64,000 nucleotides of DNA from contig CM073590.1 in assembly GCA_037074705.1 (NCBI GenBank), positions 218,828,746 through 218,892,745 on the forward strand, given 5' to 3'. The DNA comes from Zhengitettix transpicula (Eukaryota; Arthropoda; Insecta; Orthoptera; Tetrigidae). Every line of letters starts with the position of its first letter. Positions within the stretch are counted from its first letter, which is position 1. Shown here one piece after another: positions 11,395 through 22,267 of the stretch. Both the position numbers and the translations under genes were made by a program. The notes under the pieces are model-generated. The model ran no database searches, was not told where the DNA came from, and was given only the letters and a program-made list of their open reading frames with translations.

Positions 11395-12095
11395 TCCATC
11401 CATAAGCGTGCTCCTCTACCATTGCGGAAGGGGTTTAATTTATATTCAAACACCATCAATAGAAATACTATCAAACTAAGTAATCCTCAAAAAAATTATT
11501 CAACGCATATTTGTGATGTGTTTGCATTTTTAAAAATTTCCACCCCCGCAAGTTGAATGTCATAATTAAACTCAGTGACATCCATAACCCTGAATTTGAC
11601 ACCAATATCGGCTGTATTCGCGTTATTTTCTGGTAACGCCCCTCCACCCCTAAGCGTGCTCCCACCCGAAAGGGGTTGAAATTATATACAAACAACATCG
11701 GTAGAAATATTGTCAAAAGAAGTAACCCTCAAAAAATTTATTCAACGCAATTATCTGCCGTGTTTGCATGTTTAAAAATTTACACCCGCACCTGGGGGTT
11801 AAATGCAAGCTGAATGTAGTAATTAAACTCAGCGAAATTAATTACATCGTATTTGACTCTAATCTCGGTTTTATCCGTGGTTATTTTCTTGCAACGCCTT
11901 TCCACACCAACCCCTAATCGTGCTCCTTTCCCATGCCATAAGGGGTTGAAATTATGCACCCGCAACACCTATAGAAACACTATCAATATCTTAGACCCGG
12001 AGAATTTGTTTCCCGAATAAAATATGGGTCGTTTTTGGAGGTTATAAAATTTCTACCCGCGCTCCTGGGGATGGTCGACGTGTCTCACCCCCGCA
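11395..12095. repeat. Tandem repeat, about 2.5 units of ~245-265 bp
   Basis: Units start near 11405, 11649 and 11916 at the string taa(g/t)cgtgctcc and share ggggtt(g/t)aa(a/t)tta, (a/g)tagaaa(t/c)a, ttcaacgca and a block of aattaaactcag(t/c)g. The third unit is shorter and diverged. It runs directly into the 3' module at 12096-12220. The architecture, internal tandem units followed by a conserved tail, suggests a dispersed non-autonomous element rather than a satellite array. Confidence 0.7.
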
Positions 12096-12220
12096 GTACC
12101 GTTTCTCGTGTTTTGAAGAATATTTGTACCAATTGTTGCTTAAATCTGTCCACATGTTTAAATTTGTATAGAAATTAACATTTAATTTTTAAATTTAAAT
12201 TAAATTTTATTATATAGAAG
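12096..12220 (+). repeat. Shared 3' module, copy 1
   Basis: This module (gtaccgtttctcgtgttttg through tttattatatagaag) matches 32354-32476 and 56070-56188. It includes tctgtccac and ttaaatttgtatagaaatta. Ends of this type, finishing in attatatagat, occur on many arthropod dispersed repeats including RTE-like ones; that family link is inference. Confidence 0.75.
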
Positions 12221-12362
12221 ATAGGGTAGAAGCTACCCAACACAGCAATAAAAACACCTTAATCCCCTCAAAATTGCTTAGACGGTTGCAACTGATTTTA
12301 TATACGTTACTTTATTTCTTATTAATTGATATCAGAACTTGGCTTTTACAGAAAAATGTATA

Positions 12363-13541
12363 ATGCGGTAGTCACAGAAGTTCCCGAACCAGCAAAGTAA
12401 CATAAATATATCTTTATTTCTCAACGCAGTCTTCTTTTATGTCGATACACTTTTCACAGCGATTTTCAATAGTTTAGATACCCTGTTTAAAGCTAAAACC
12501 ACCGCGTTCTTCAAAATAGCCATGAATCGCTGATTCCATTTTTTCATTGTGGGCAAATCTTTAACTACCTAGCCTTTTTCTCAAGTTGGGAAAATAATGG
12601 GAGGGAGCTAAATCTTGCAAATAGGTTGCCTGAAGAAGCAATTCTAACTTTAACTCATTGGTTTTGATCATCGTAATGGAAGTGTTAAATAGTGAATTGT
12701 CGTGATGAAACAAAAATCAAAAATTTCTTTTTTTCCGTCTTTTCTTTATTTAATTACTCAAACGCTGCAATAAGTTCGCATAAAACTCCCTTTTTTTTAA
12801 GATTATCAATGAAAATTGTTGAAAGCATATACCTAATATTTGACGCCATGACAGCCGATGGAACTGTCTTCGCCTTTTTGGGAGCCAATTCTTACCTTTC
12901 AGCCCATTGTTTTGACTGTTCCTTCATCGCAGGTATGAAGTGATGAACCCATATTTCCTTCATTGCTATTAATCGACGCAAAAACTCTGCTTTAATTACG
13001 TGAAATATTGCCAAATACTCTACTCAAACAGTTACAGGTAGATTTTATTTTCAATTTAAGCAAACGGGGAACGCTATTTTCTTACAAATTTATCATGTAC
13101 AATTTCCCAGTTCATTTTGGATATGCTTACACTGACTGCTGGCTTGCGCACTTTCAGTCGACGGCCATTTTGTGGATTTTATTCACCATTTACGTCATGG
13201 TCACTTCATTTAGTACACCACTGCGATGTTCGTCTTTCCGTTTAAACTCAGAAGTCAATATATTTATTGTTTGAAGTGAAGGAGTAGATTCCGCCAGAGT
13301 AGAATCTCGACTTTGATACTGCCTGGACTTTTAAATGTATCATATAACGATGACCAATTATCCATGTTAACAAATTCACTGAGAAGATTCACAATTGATT
13401 ATTGACAAACAAACACTAAGAAATGTAGTTTCATAAAACTTCAAATTATAAGATTGGTGTTTCATACCACTTTTATATTTCAAACAGACACTTGCCATCT
13501 ACATTTCAGGTTGGGTACTTTATCGGACTAGCCTCGTATAA
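12363..13541 (-). mobile_element. Whole mariner transposon (inactive)
   Basis: An element of about 1.18 kb with imperfect terminal inverted repeats: gcggtagtcacagaagttccc at the left pairs with gaggctagtccgataaagtac at the right (read inward), and TA dinucleotides flank both. The length, ends and decayed transposase inside fit the mariner family of Tc1/mariner DNA transposons. Confidence 0.8.
12405..13375 (-). pseudogene. Mariner DD34D transposase pseudogene
   Basis: Minus-strand fragments appear in family order: RKDEHRSGVLNEVT (about 13240), the helix-turn-helix linker region, RRLIAMKEIWVHHF then KEQSKQW (about 12985-12910), APKKAKTVPSA (about 12875), FHHDNSLFNTS (about 12705), DLAPSHYFPNL (about 12615), and a C-terminal ENRCEKCIDIKEDCVEK (about 12470-12420). 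A cut-and-paste transposase uses three acidic residues. Here the first is replaced by K (MKE for the usual VDE), the second is present in HHDN, and the third, exactly 34 residues later, is H (PSHY for PSDY). Several stops and frameshifts break the reading. It cannot encode an active enzyme. Confidence 0.88.
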
Positions 13542-13830
13542 TACCTTTTAATATTTTAGATTGTACAAATACTATTAGGGTAATAGGCAACCAGAAAATT
13601 AAATAAAGATGCAAAGATTGGTCAAGAAAAGTTTTCAGTTAATTTAATTAATGTTAACTTGGTATTAGTATACTTCTAGGCATTAATTGACGATTTTGGT
13701 CCTTGTGCTTGGAAGAGTACGTAAAGAGAAATTAATCTGATGGGCAAAATGAATGAAAGAGTAATATGTAGAGTATGTGTGACACTAAGAGAATTGATCT
13801 TAATTTTTCAGAATTTCCATGTTCGTATTT
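13542..13830. other. AT-rich noncoding stretch
   Basis: Right flank of the mariner element. Nothing recognised. Confidence 0.5.
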
Positions 13831-14110
13831 CAAAGACTGGCTCCAAAAGTCTCTCCGCCAATGTGGGTGTGTGCGCCGGTCCTAGTTTGCAATCGGCTAA
13901 CACGCGAATCGTGCAGCGTCCACTTCGCCCCTATGGCACGGAAAGTGTAGGGACCCCAATAGTAGAGGAACCGCTGCGAGTCTTATCAACTCGACTCCGG
14001 CTTGGTGAAAGGACACAATTTACCTGCAACCCAGCACCACTGTCGCTCTGTCAGACTCTCCTCACTCTCTGCTGAGAGCGAAGATCGCATTACTACCCAC
14101 CTGTGAGGTG
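13831..14110. other. GC-rich island, unidentified
   Basis: Near-balanced composition inside a 111-codon plus-strand frame (13740-14075). The encoded peptide has no motif I recognise. Candidate exon, promoter or old repeat. Confidence 0.25.
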
Positions 14111-14942
14111 AGATATTGGACTTTGCTGGCAGAGCTATCTTAGTCGGTATTTCTCATATTGAAGAATAAAGTTCCCTGAGACCTGTACCAGCCTTTGGCG
14201 GTGGTTGAATTGTCAGAGCTAGGCGTGCAAATGTTTCGAGATATTCTAATCCTCAATATGATGAACGTTGAGGGTAGCCATTCCCAATGGCTGAATACTA
14301 CTCCACTAACACGGGAAGACAATCCAACTGTATTTTAGAAAGCGTAAACTGACCACGAGAAACAACGACGACGTAAACAAAACCAGTCCACTCAGGACCG
14401 ATGTTAATATACGACTGAGAGCTAAGGACGTAAACAATCCGTAACTACTCAATTCAAACTACAGACTTTAATTAGTCATCAAACCACGGCTTCCCATATT
14501 CGGTACCGAACAGTGGCCGTTCCACGAATTCTAAATAACATGTCGTTATTAAAGTCCTACTAACATCTAGATTTATTTTTTAAATATTTGATTAAGTAAG
14601 TGTAATAGATCAGTATTAATAGGTGTACGTGAGGTGGATCAAACAGATCTCAGCGTCAGATAAATTGCGTCTACAAAATAACGTTTCTGCGACGGACGAA
14701 AAAAACATGCAGTTTGATATAGACGGAGATGCTGAAGATGACGGATTGGTAAGAGTAACTCTTTGATGAACGACCTACACCATCCTCAGAAGCAGCGAAC
14801 ACGAGAGACAATGATCTGCCAATGCAGTCTTCAGGTCTTGGACTATGCTTTAAAGTCTTGCGGCAGTTTATTTAAGTTTTTGATACGATTTTTTGCATGT
14901 GATATATAATAAGTTAAAGTATAAATCAAATTAATAAGAAAT
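14111..14942. other. No gene recognised
   Basis: Mixed composition. A short acidic frame near 14710-14760 (FDIDGDAEDDGLVRV) is reminiscent of the acidic start of some transposases, but it is too short to call. Confidence 0.3.
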
Positions 14943-14951
14943 TAATGGGGT

Positions 14952-15486
14952 AGCCTGCGAGAGGATTCTCTCGCAGCTGATCCTTCCCAGAGAGCTCTGG
15001 CGGAGGCTACCTTTGGGGATGCCTTCACATCTCTCTGGTTTTTTGAACTAAGGTTCCCACATGCCGAGGCACCTCGGCCTGTTTCGCGAGGTGTATGTTC
15101 CGGGGTCGCAGACCTTAGGCTTACGGTAAGAGTTGTCCGCTATTCCTATTGGTATAGTCGGCCAGCTGCCTCCTAAATTGGTCAAGGCATGGCGAGGGGA
15201 AAGCTGCGACCCCACAGCTAACCCCTCTCCCGCCATCGGAAGGGCGTGGGACAAGTACCCAATGCCCGACCTACCTGATGCAGGTTTTTCTAGGGTTTGT
15301 CCTGCATTTCTTTTAGGCGAATGCCGGGTAGGATCCTTAAACCATAGCCCGGGGGCCCTAGTTACCCTTGGCTACCTTCCTTCACCCTTCAGCATCCCCC
15401 CTTTCAAATCCCTTTCCTATGCTATAAGAGGGGAGTTGCCACTATGTGGATTACCCTATACATAGCCTGTCTACACCAAAAAAAAA
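14952..15486 (+). mobile_element. Family A A-tailed retroposon, reference copy
   Basis: The most complete member, about 535 bp. It starts at a perfect 9-bp hairpin (14955-14976), runs through the conserved body and ends in an A run (15479-15486). The 9-bp string taatggggt flanks it on both sides (14943-14951 and 15487-15495), a target-site duplication. A tail, duplication and 5' truncation of other copies fit LINE-type target-primed insertion. No tRNA, 7SL or 5S head was recognised. Long frames are open on both strands over the same body (15133-15465 plus, 15048-15254 minus), so coding is not supported. Confidence 0.88.
14955..14976 (+). other. Hairpin at family A 5' end
   Basis: ctgcgagag, loop gatt, ctctcgcag: nine perfect pairs. 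The minus-strand copy at 61025-61534 has an equivalent stem near 61505-61529, so the hairpin belongs to the family. Confidence 0.8.
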
Positions 15487-15495
15487 TAATGGGGT

Positions 15496-15685
15496 TCATG
15501 TTTCGTCAACAACAAAATAAGAGAAAAACTATTGTTTATCAGAAAAAAAAAATTTTATTGCCTGATTTTCGTAATGGTGTTCAATTATATCCTCCAGTGA
15601 ATATATGTAATTTAATTGAGAACAAAGACGTTTCCAATACGCATCTGACTGATTTTCGGTATGTTTATGGATAGTGGGCAAATTA
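15496..15685. other. AT-rich noncoding stretch
   Basis: Right flank of the family A copy; nothing else recognised. Confidence 0.5.
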
Positions 15686-16000
15686 AAGCGGTCGGATAAA
15701 TGTATGTGTGGAGTTTAGTGGCCGTCGGCTTACTGATTGATTCGCGTGTCACGTACGTCCGACCACTGTGGTTGTCGCCGCTACAACAAGCCAATCAGAT
15801 TACAATGTCCATGCAAATCACGCGTGTCCATGCATCAAGAGTAACGCGCATTCGTTGCCACGCTTGTCCGAGCTACAAAGCCGCACCACCACGCTCAAGA
15901 CAGACACTTCAAATAACGCTGCCATGTGCCCGAAATGATCGTGGCTCCACGAGTCATTCTGAGTGGGTTATATCAAATAAACACGGACGGTTTAGAGTTC
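15686..16000. promoter_or_regulatory. Candidate regulatory island with POU octamer
   Basis: A GC-richer block with a dense set of transcription-factor-like strings: CCAAT (15791-15795), gatta (about 15798), a perfect octamer atgcaaat (15811-15818) and atgcat (about 15830). A 107-codon frame (15700-16023) overlaps but shows no family features. Such islands in AT-rich DNA are often conserved noncoding elements; this is inference from composition and motifs only. Confidence 0.3.
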
Positions 16001-19000
16001 AGACATGTTTATCCTTAATATAAGCGTATCGCACGTCACACAGAGCTCCATATTTAACAACAAATGGGATGTGACACTGTTATGACACAACTGTTGCGAT
16101 AATAAAGCTGGTATGATGTGATTCTACATTCATCACACCATAGTTATATTTTGAATATGAAAAAAATATATTTTACACATTTCACGACTTTAAATTAGAC
16201 TTCTGCTGTGAAATATATAAATAAATTTGTTTTCACATGGCCTAGAATCGAGATATTTTGTTCATCTTTTCATGAATTAGGGGTTCCAAAGCATTTACCG
16301 TCTAAATTACTGTCTGACTATCCTGCTTAATGTCTTCGCTTTTCAAAAGAAATCGGTTGGAACGATTCTGATGACAACTTTACTTTTTTGTTATACAGAA
16401 CCTTGAATGTGAATTTAATTTTATTTCATTCAGATTTACTGGTTCCTCTTCTGTCGAAATAGGATAAATAAAAGCACTATTACAGATAGCATATTACAAA
16501 ATACAACAATTATGAAGAATACATAAATATAAAAATACAGTATAAAAACAGAAATAAAAAACAAAATTCAAATAATGTATGAGGAAATACTAAATAATAC
16601 ATAAATAAATTCAAAAGTTCAATTAGAAAACTATAAGAAAAATAGGTTACAATTCGTACTTAATGGAAAGGTATATGTATAAATGAGAAGTTTTACTCGT
16701 ATTTCAAAAAAAATATTTTCTTGCTAACAGTTATATCTTTTTGACATTAATTGAATCAATTAATAAATGAACCGGCCAAAATGTCAGAATCAATTATTTA
16801 AAATAAGAAATAGTATAATGTTTCGTTCCTACTTACTTGGAAACTTCTTAATTGCTCAAGTATTACTAAGTATGTATTTGTGTTTCTTACAAGAAAACGT
16901 AACGTACCATTGTGTTTTTTAATGTTATTAATTTTTTTCTCACATGTTGGTTGATTTATTAAATATAAGTGAGTGGTGTTGCATAAACGTGACGTAACAA
17001 AATAAGAGGCAGATAATGATGGAACTTTGACATTAATAAAAATAGTTCTGTATTATTCATCTATTTCATTCTATATTAAAGAGTAATAAATTAATTTTAT
17101 TAAAATCTAAGTTGAAAAAATATACTGGCCAGATAATTTAGAAAGATGCAGAATTAGGTTTAATTAAATTACAATTTCATTATAAAAACTATTGTTTTTG
17201 CAGAATACGTGTCAGAATACAGTCCAAACATGTTTATCAATATTAATATTGATTTTTTTATTATTATGAATGTTGTATTTTTTGAGCTTGAAGTTCAACA
17301 GCAAATAAAATAACGCAGCTACTTTAAAATTTAGTATCAAGGTTTCTTAATTATTTTTAACATCCGAATAATGGACGTAACATTGTATTTTATCTATTGA
17401 ATTTAATTGATGAAATTATAATTTTATTAAATATAACGATATGTATTTATGATTTATTATCTGTCTTGTAATATTATATTATATATTTGAAATGGCATCG
17501 CTCTGATTCAAAGTTTCTTTTCGCACGAAATGGCGAAAAAATTTATTTTATATTATTTTCTTTTGATTCCTCAGAAGGTATTAACGTATGTTGATATTAC
17601 TTGTGAGAATATTGCTGTTATGGTCATGTAAAAATCTGTTTATAACGATAATGGCGAAACCTTAATGTTTAAACAGGTGGTGTAATTTGATGTAACTTGA
17701 CGGCCCAACCAATTTTACACCACAAAACTTTCTAGGCGTGTTACGTCCGTATAGAATTTTGCTACCGAACCTTGTAAAAATCTCCGCCGTTAGATAAAAG
17801 AACGTTGCTATCTATGAATTTTGTTCTCCGTGTTTTAATTAATTTAAAGAACGTGCAGTAAAAGTAGTTTCGTAATATTTTGTTCTATTAATGTCACAAG
17901 ATCGTAATGTTCCTGAAATGCGTTCATTTTTATTAACGGCGTACAAGGTTGTTTTTATTAAGAACGTAAGTGACAAGTCAATTATAGCCTCCTTTGTGTA
18001 GGGACGTGACTGGAGCTGTACGGCTTTCTTACGGGGATATGAATGCCTGGAATCTCGCAATCCATCACAGAGGCCAGTGTAATGGAAAATGCCCGGGTTA
18101 TCTTGCGAGCGTCAGGGGCGCGCCCATTGAATGCGAGTTCAGGTCCATATAAACACCAGTTAGTCGTAGACTGTGATAACTCCAAAACTTTTCCAGGAAT
18201 GTAAAAACGCAACATAAATTATAAACCCTGCTGACATAAAATTACGCATGCTCTGCTTATCACCATACGAAAATCTGTCTCTTGATATCGCTGAATTCAA
18301 TATGCCCACAAAAATCAAATTAATTTAAAAATTAATAAATATATATTCCAATTTATATGCTACCCATCAACCTTAACTAAGCACCTTTGTATACATATGA
18401 TAAAGCTCAGAGTTCAAAGGAATAATTAGCAAAATAACTGAGAACAATTTATTAATATGTAGCACAAAATGGCCAAGATTAGAACAACTCGGGTCATGTT
18501 AGAAAGTCGTTGTAAACCTCAAGTACATCGAACAGACTTCCGATCTAACAGACGAACCATTCGTTTAATATACCGGTCATTTAATTTCTGTAACGTTTTT
18601 TCCCAAAATTTTTTAAAATATAATTAATATTTCACTAAAAATAATTTAATTTTTGAATAACTTTCCAATAATATTATATATTTATAATATAAGTCAAAAT
18701 TAATACTTATTATTTTTTACGAGTATAAGGAATAATCATCGTTCTCAAAAACTTCTTATCCATATGCTATTTATGAACAAAAATTGTATGTTGCTAATTC
18801 ACTATAAAACTATGTTGTATTGAAAGTAAAATATTTGTAGAGACAAATGGCAATCCATAATTTTTATTTAATTGTAGACATTGAAGAAAGACCATATTGC
18901 TGGTTAATTGAACAGAACGATAATGATTATTACTGTGGTGTGGATGGTAGTTGCATAATAATAAGGTAAAAAGAAACAGAGATTTCAGTCGAATCCTGAG

Positions 19001-19700
19001 TTATGGATGTCACTGAGTTTAATTATAGCGTTCAAGTTGCCGATTTATTGCTCTTCCAGCCCTAATAATGGGGGTGAAAGGGGAAATAATGCGTGTATAT
19101 TCCGCATATAAAAATCTACACTCGTGAAGAAAACTTGACCAAATTTTGTACACGTGTCCCTTTAGAACCGGAAACAAACACTCTGGGGGGTAAGACAGAT
19201 CAGGGACGGAGGCGAACGGGAGTGAAAATTTTCAAACGTTCTAAAGAGGCAGATGTTTTCGTTGAAAGAAACGACATAGATTGCATTTGTGGTAAAATCA
19301 AACCTAATACTAAGCACCACTGTCAATATTTTGCTTCATAGGGTTTCGGGAAGGACTGTTAATCAGTTAGTTAACTTACTTTGTACTGCTCATGCAGTTA
19401 AATTGAAGAAACTCTTTTTCCAAGTGTTTTATGGGATTGATTTATGTAGTCATGGTATAAAAACTTAGCTAAGCTTACACTTAACGTAACGGTACGTGGG
19501 CGAAGTATATTTTTAGGCACATTTCATATTATTTAGTAACGATATCAGGCTTCTTCCATCGGAGAGGTAGAAAGGCATTTAGACTTGAATAATTGTTTTT
19601 TCTCCGCGTTAGCCGACTTCTCTTGAAAAAACACTTAAAATTCAATGCGAGTTGTGAAAACAATTTTCAGGTCTCTTTTACCAGACATCTATTGCGGCAA
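16001..19700. other. AT-rich stretch, nothing supported
   Basis: About 3.7 kb without a recognisable gene or repeat. A less AT-rich patch at 17990-18180 and another at 19060-19330 (an 82-codon plus frame, 19093-19341) are unidentified. Confidence 0.5.
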
Positions 19701-19884
19701 ATACATCTGGGGTTTCAGACTTTAAATTCCCACAAAAGCCACTTGATTGGACCCTGATATATAAAGTTTTCCAAGCAAAAGTCGCAAATAATATCACTTA
19801 ATCTACTAAGATCACAACCAGATAAAAAAAACTTATAGTTGAATACCACACGAGGTAATATCGTGGTGAAATGAAAAAAATTTA

Positions 19885-20008
19885 CGTCTGATTGAAAATA
19901 ATTAATACGAAAGATAGACAATTCAGACAAAAAAGTGATAACATAAATATCACACAACGTTTCTGGGATATTATCACTTTTTTGTCTGAATTGGCTATCT
20001 TTCATATT
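19885..20008. mobile_element. Penelope-like tail palindrome
   Basis: Arms of 38 bases at 19904-19941 and 19971-20008 are inverted copies with two mismatches. Each arm is the Penelope-tail string ending gatag(a/c)caattcag read outward. The 29-base spacer holds cacacaacgtttctgg, which on the minus strand is the gaaacgttgtgtg end of the hammerhead-like motif; the CUGANGA half is missing. The string ttacgtctgattgaaaataa (19881-19900) also occurs, inverted, after the 8.2-kb copy. This is the tail-only remnant of an inverted Penelope insertion. Confidence 0.75.
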
Positions 20009-21452
20009 CATTAAATTTTGATGAGTTCTCAAGAATAAAAAGCGGACTGAGGGGAGAATTAGAAAGTTAAATTACCAAAGAATACTTGGAACTGGAGAAT
20101 TTCAACGGAAATTTTTCAGTACTCTAATAAACCCCAAGCTCTTTAAGAGAACACTCTAAAATTATTTTTCGGAAAATTGAAGTCTAGAGTATCGCATATT
20201 ACGTTTTCCACAAAAACTGCTTCATTAAATCATAGTTAAAACAAGGACCTTTGACTCTCCGGTGTTCTTCATAAATTTATTTATATCCCAGACTTATTTA
20301 TGTATTATATTGTGTTTACATACGGACTTAGGAAAAAAAATGGATAATATATATCCGTACATATTTGACTCACCTCAACTGAATAGCAAGTAAAGACGAA
20401 TTTTCATATTCCATTCTGAACTTAGTCGAAATTTTACGTATTAAAAATTAAGCGATCTAAGGTGTGAAGTATGTTCGCAAAATGTTCTATAGCTTGAGCC
20501 TATTAGACGGCTTTTGTGGGAACTTAGCGCCAAATTTCCCTATTTCATCTAATAAGTTTTTTCCTCCATGATTTATTACTACGTTAGCGTTTTTGTATCA
20601 CATACAACTTATAACCCGTTCCCTACTCAATGTATCTATGTAGCCAAAGCATTATGAAACTTCAAATAGTAATAAATCATTTCAACTAAAAAGTACTTTT
20701 CACTTAATGGAAACAATCCTCGATTCGTATAATTTTTTTAAGAGATGTGTAAACGCTTATGAATCCCACTATTGAAACATACTGCATGCAATTTATCATG
20801 CTACAATATTTTTCAACTGGGCAGCCTTACTATTAATTTGTTTTTGTATTTATAATTACAGACTGCTGATAATTAAAATTCAATTATGAGCTAATATATT
20901 TTTTTCTCATAACGTCTGGTGAATATTAGCTTGTTATATTATAATGGACTTTGTTGACAGTGTTTTAGAATATTGTTGGACCACATAATTGGTTCGTGCT
21001 GTTGGCCACGGGGACTCTACTAATGGAACAACAAATGTGCAACGTTTAACCTCGCAGCGGCTTAGCCGGGGCTTTATCTGGGAATTACTTGTGCCCCTGA
21101 AATTTACAGCTCAGCTTTGGACGGGGATTACGTTTTCAGATTAAGAGCGTAGTGACCAATGATAGAACAGGGGCAAGTGTAATTTAGCTACAAAGACCCC
21201 AATCTCCAGGCGCCTAGTATCAAGAGTTCCAGCCAAGACGCTGCTCTCTAGTCGGCTTCCGGGATTTCAACTAGCAAATACAACTCCAATACATTGCGCC
21301 GCTAAACGAACGGCTTCTAGTAGTCTTCTCGAGCAGTTTATACTAATTCGTATCATTTTCTATTCTCACAATTTTTTTTCACATTTTTTCATCTGAATTT
21401 CACGCAATAACCGGAATCGATCAAGCGAAAAACAATTAAATCTCTTGCAATC
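20009..21452. other. Noncoding stretch with GC-richer patch
   Basis: AT-rich except for about 21000-21320, which is near balanced and unidentified. No frame of note. Confidence 0.45.
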
Positions 21453-21620
21453 GTTCTCAAATAGTCATAAACATTTTACATATTATTATAAAGTAATCAC
21501 TTTTAAAAAAAATTGATGAATGATGCTTCGATAATAGTTCTCAAATAGTCATAAACATTTTACATATTATTATAAAGTAATCACTTTTAAAAAAAATTGA
21601 TGAATGATGCTTCGATAATA
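21453..21620. repeat. Perfect 84-bp tandem duplication
   Basis: Two units, 21453-21536 and 21537-21620, with no mismatch over 84 bases. Either a recent duplication or an assembly error. Confidence 0.97.
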
Positions 21621-22226
21621 CCGGATATACGTAAATTAGTGTAAAGCCGATATCAACTATATTTCTACAGTATTAAAAATATATTTTCATCTTAGAATAA
21701 TATATTAATTTTTATTGAGACCTTTTCGAAAAAAAATATTATTTCGCTTTTATTTGCTTCAGATCTTTTTAGATTTTTAAAAAATATTACAAAAAATAAA
21801 GTTTTGTTATGTGGAATATTTTAAGATAAAAGTGAACATAACATTAAAAAACTTAAAAATATTTCAAGACAATATTGGATCATTTTAATTGGCTTTATAT
21901 CAATTCAGAACCGAATTTTAGTTTAATTTGAATGTAGCTCTATTTGACTGTAATTATAAAAATTGAAATATTTTAATATTTATGGCTAACAAGAACCACA
22001 CACCTGATTAAGTTTTTTAAAAAAATTATAATAGAGAGCAGAAACGTAATCTTATAGTTGAAAATCATGTTTATCAAATGTATGTTTGATAGAACATTTA
22101 TAAGACGCATTAAATGTTTAAAAAATACCGGTATTATTTTTTGTTATTAAATTATCTGCGTTAAAAAATATAACAATTAGATAAATAAGTAGCGAATTAA
22201 CGGAAAAAATTAAGTACTAAATTAAA
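21621..22226. other. AT-rich noncoding stretch
   Basis: Nothing recognised before the hammerhead-like motif. Confidence 0.5.
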
Positions 22227-22267
22227 TACCACATAAAGTTTCTGCAATCCTGGTTGCTTTCGTCAGG
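22227..22267 (-). ncRNA. Hammerhead-like motif, Penelope type
   Basis: On the minus strand: cctgacgaaa, GCAA, loop, ttgc, agaaactttatgtgg. Both core strings (CUGACGA and GAAA) are intact and stem II is GCAA/UUGC. It matches the motifs at 33103-33141 and 60461-60505. No Penelope coding remains were recognised beside it, so it is probably a truncated tail. Confidence 0.6.

Noticed and set aside
14710..14765. Acidic short frame as a transposase N-terminus
   Set aside because: Only about 15 codons before a stop and no downstream transposase motif.
15133..15465. A repeated open frame (peptide with PPKLV and AWDKYPMPDLP) in four family A copies, as a conserved gene
   Set aside because: The opposite strand is equally open over the same body in three copies, the frame has a one-base shift between copies, and it runs into flanking DNA at 43.6-44.0 kb. 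Shared descent and composition explain it.
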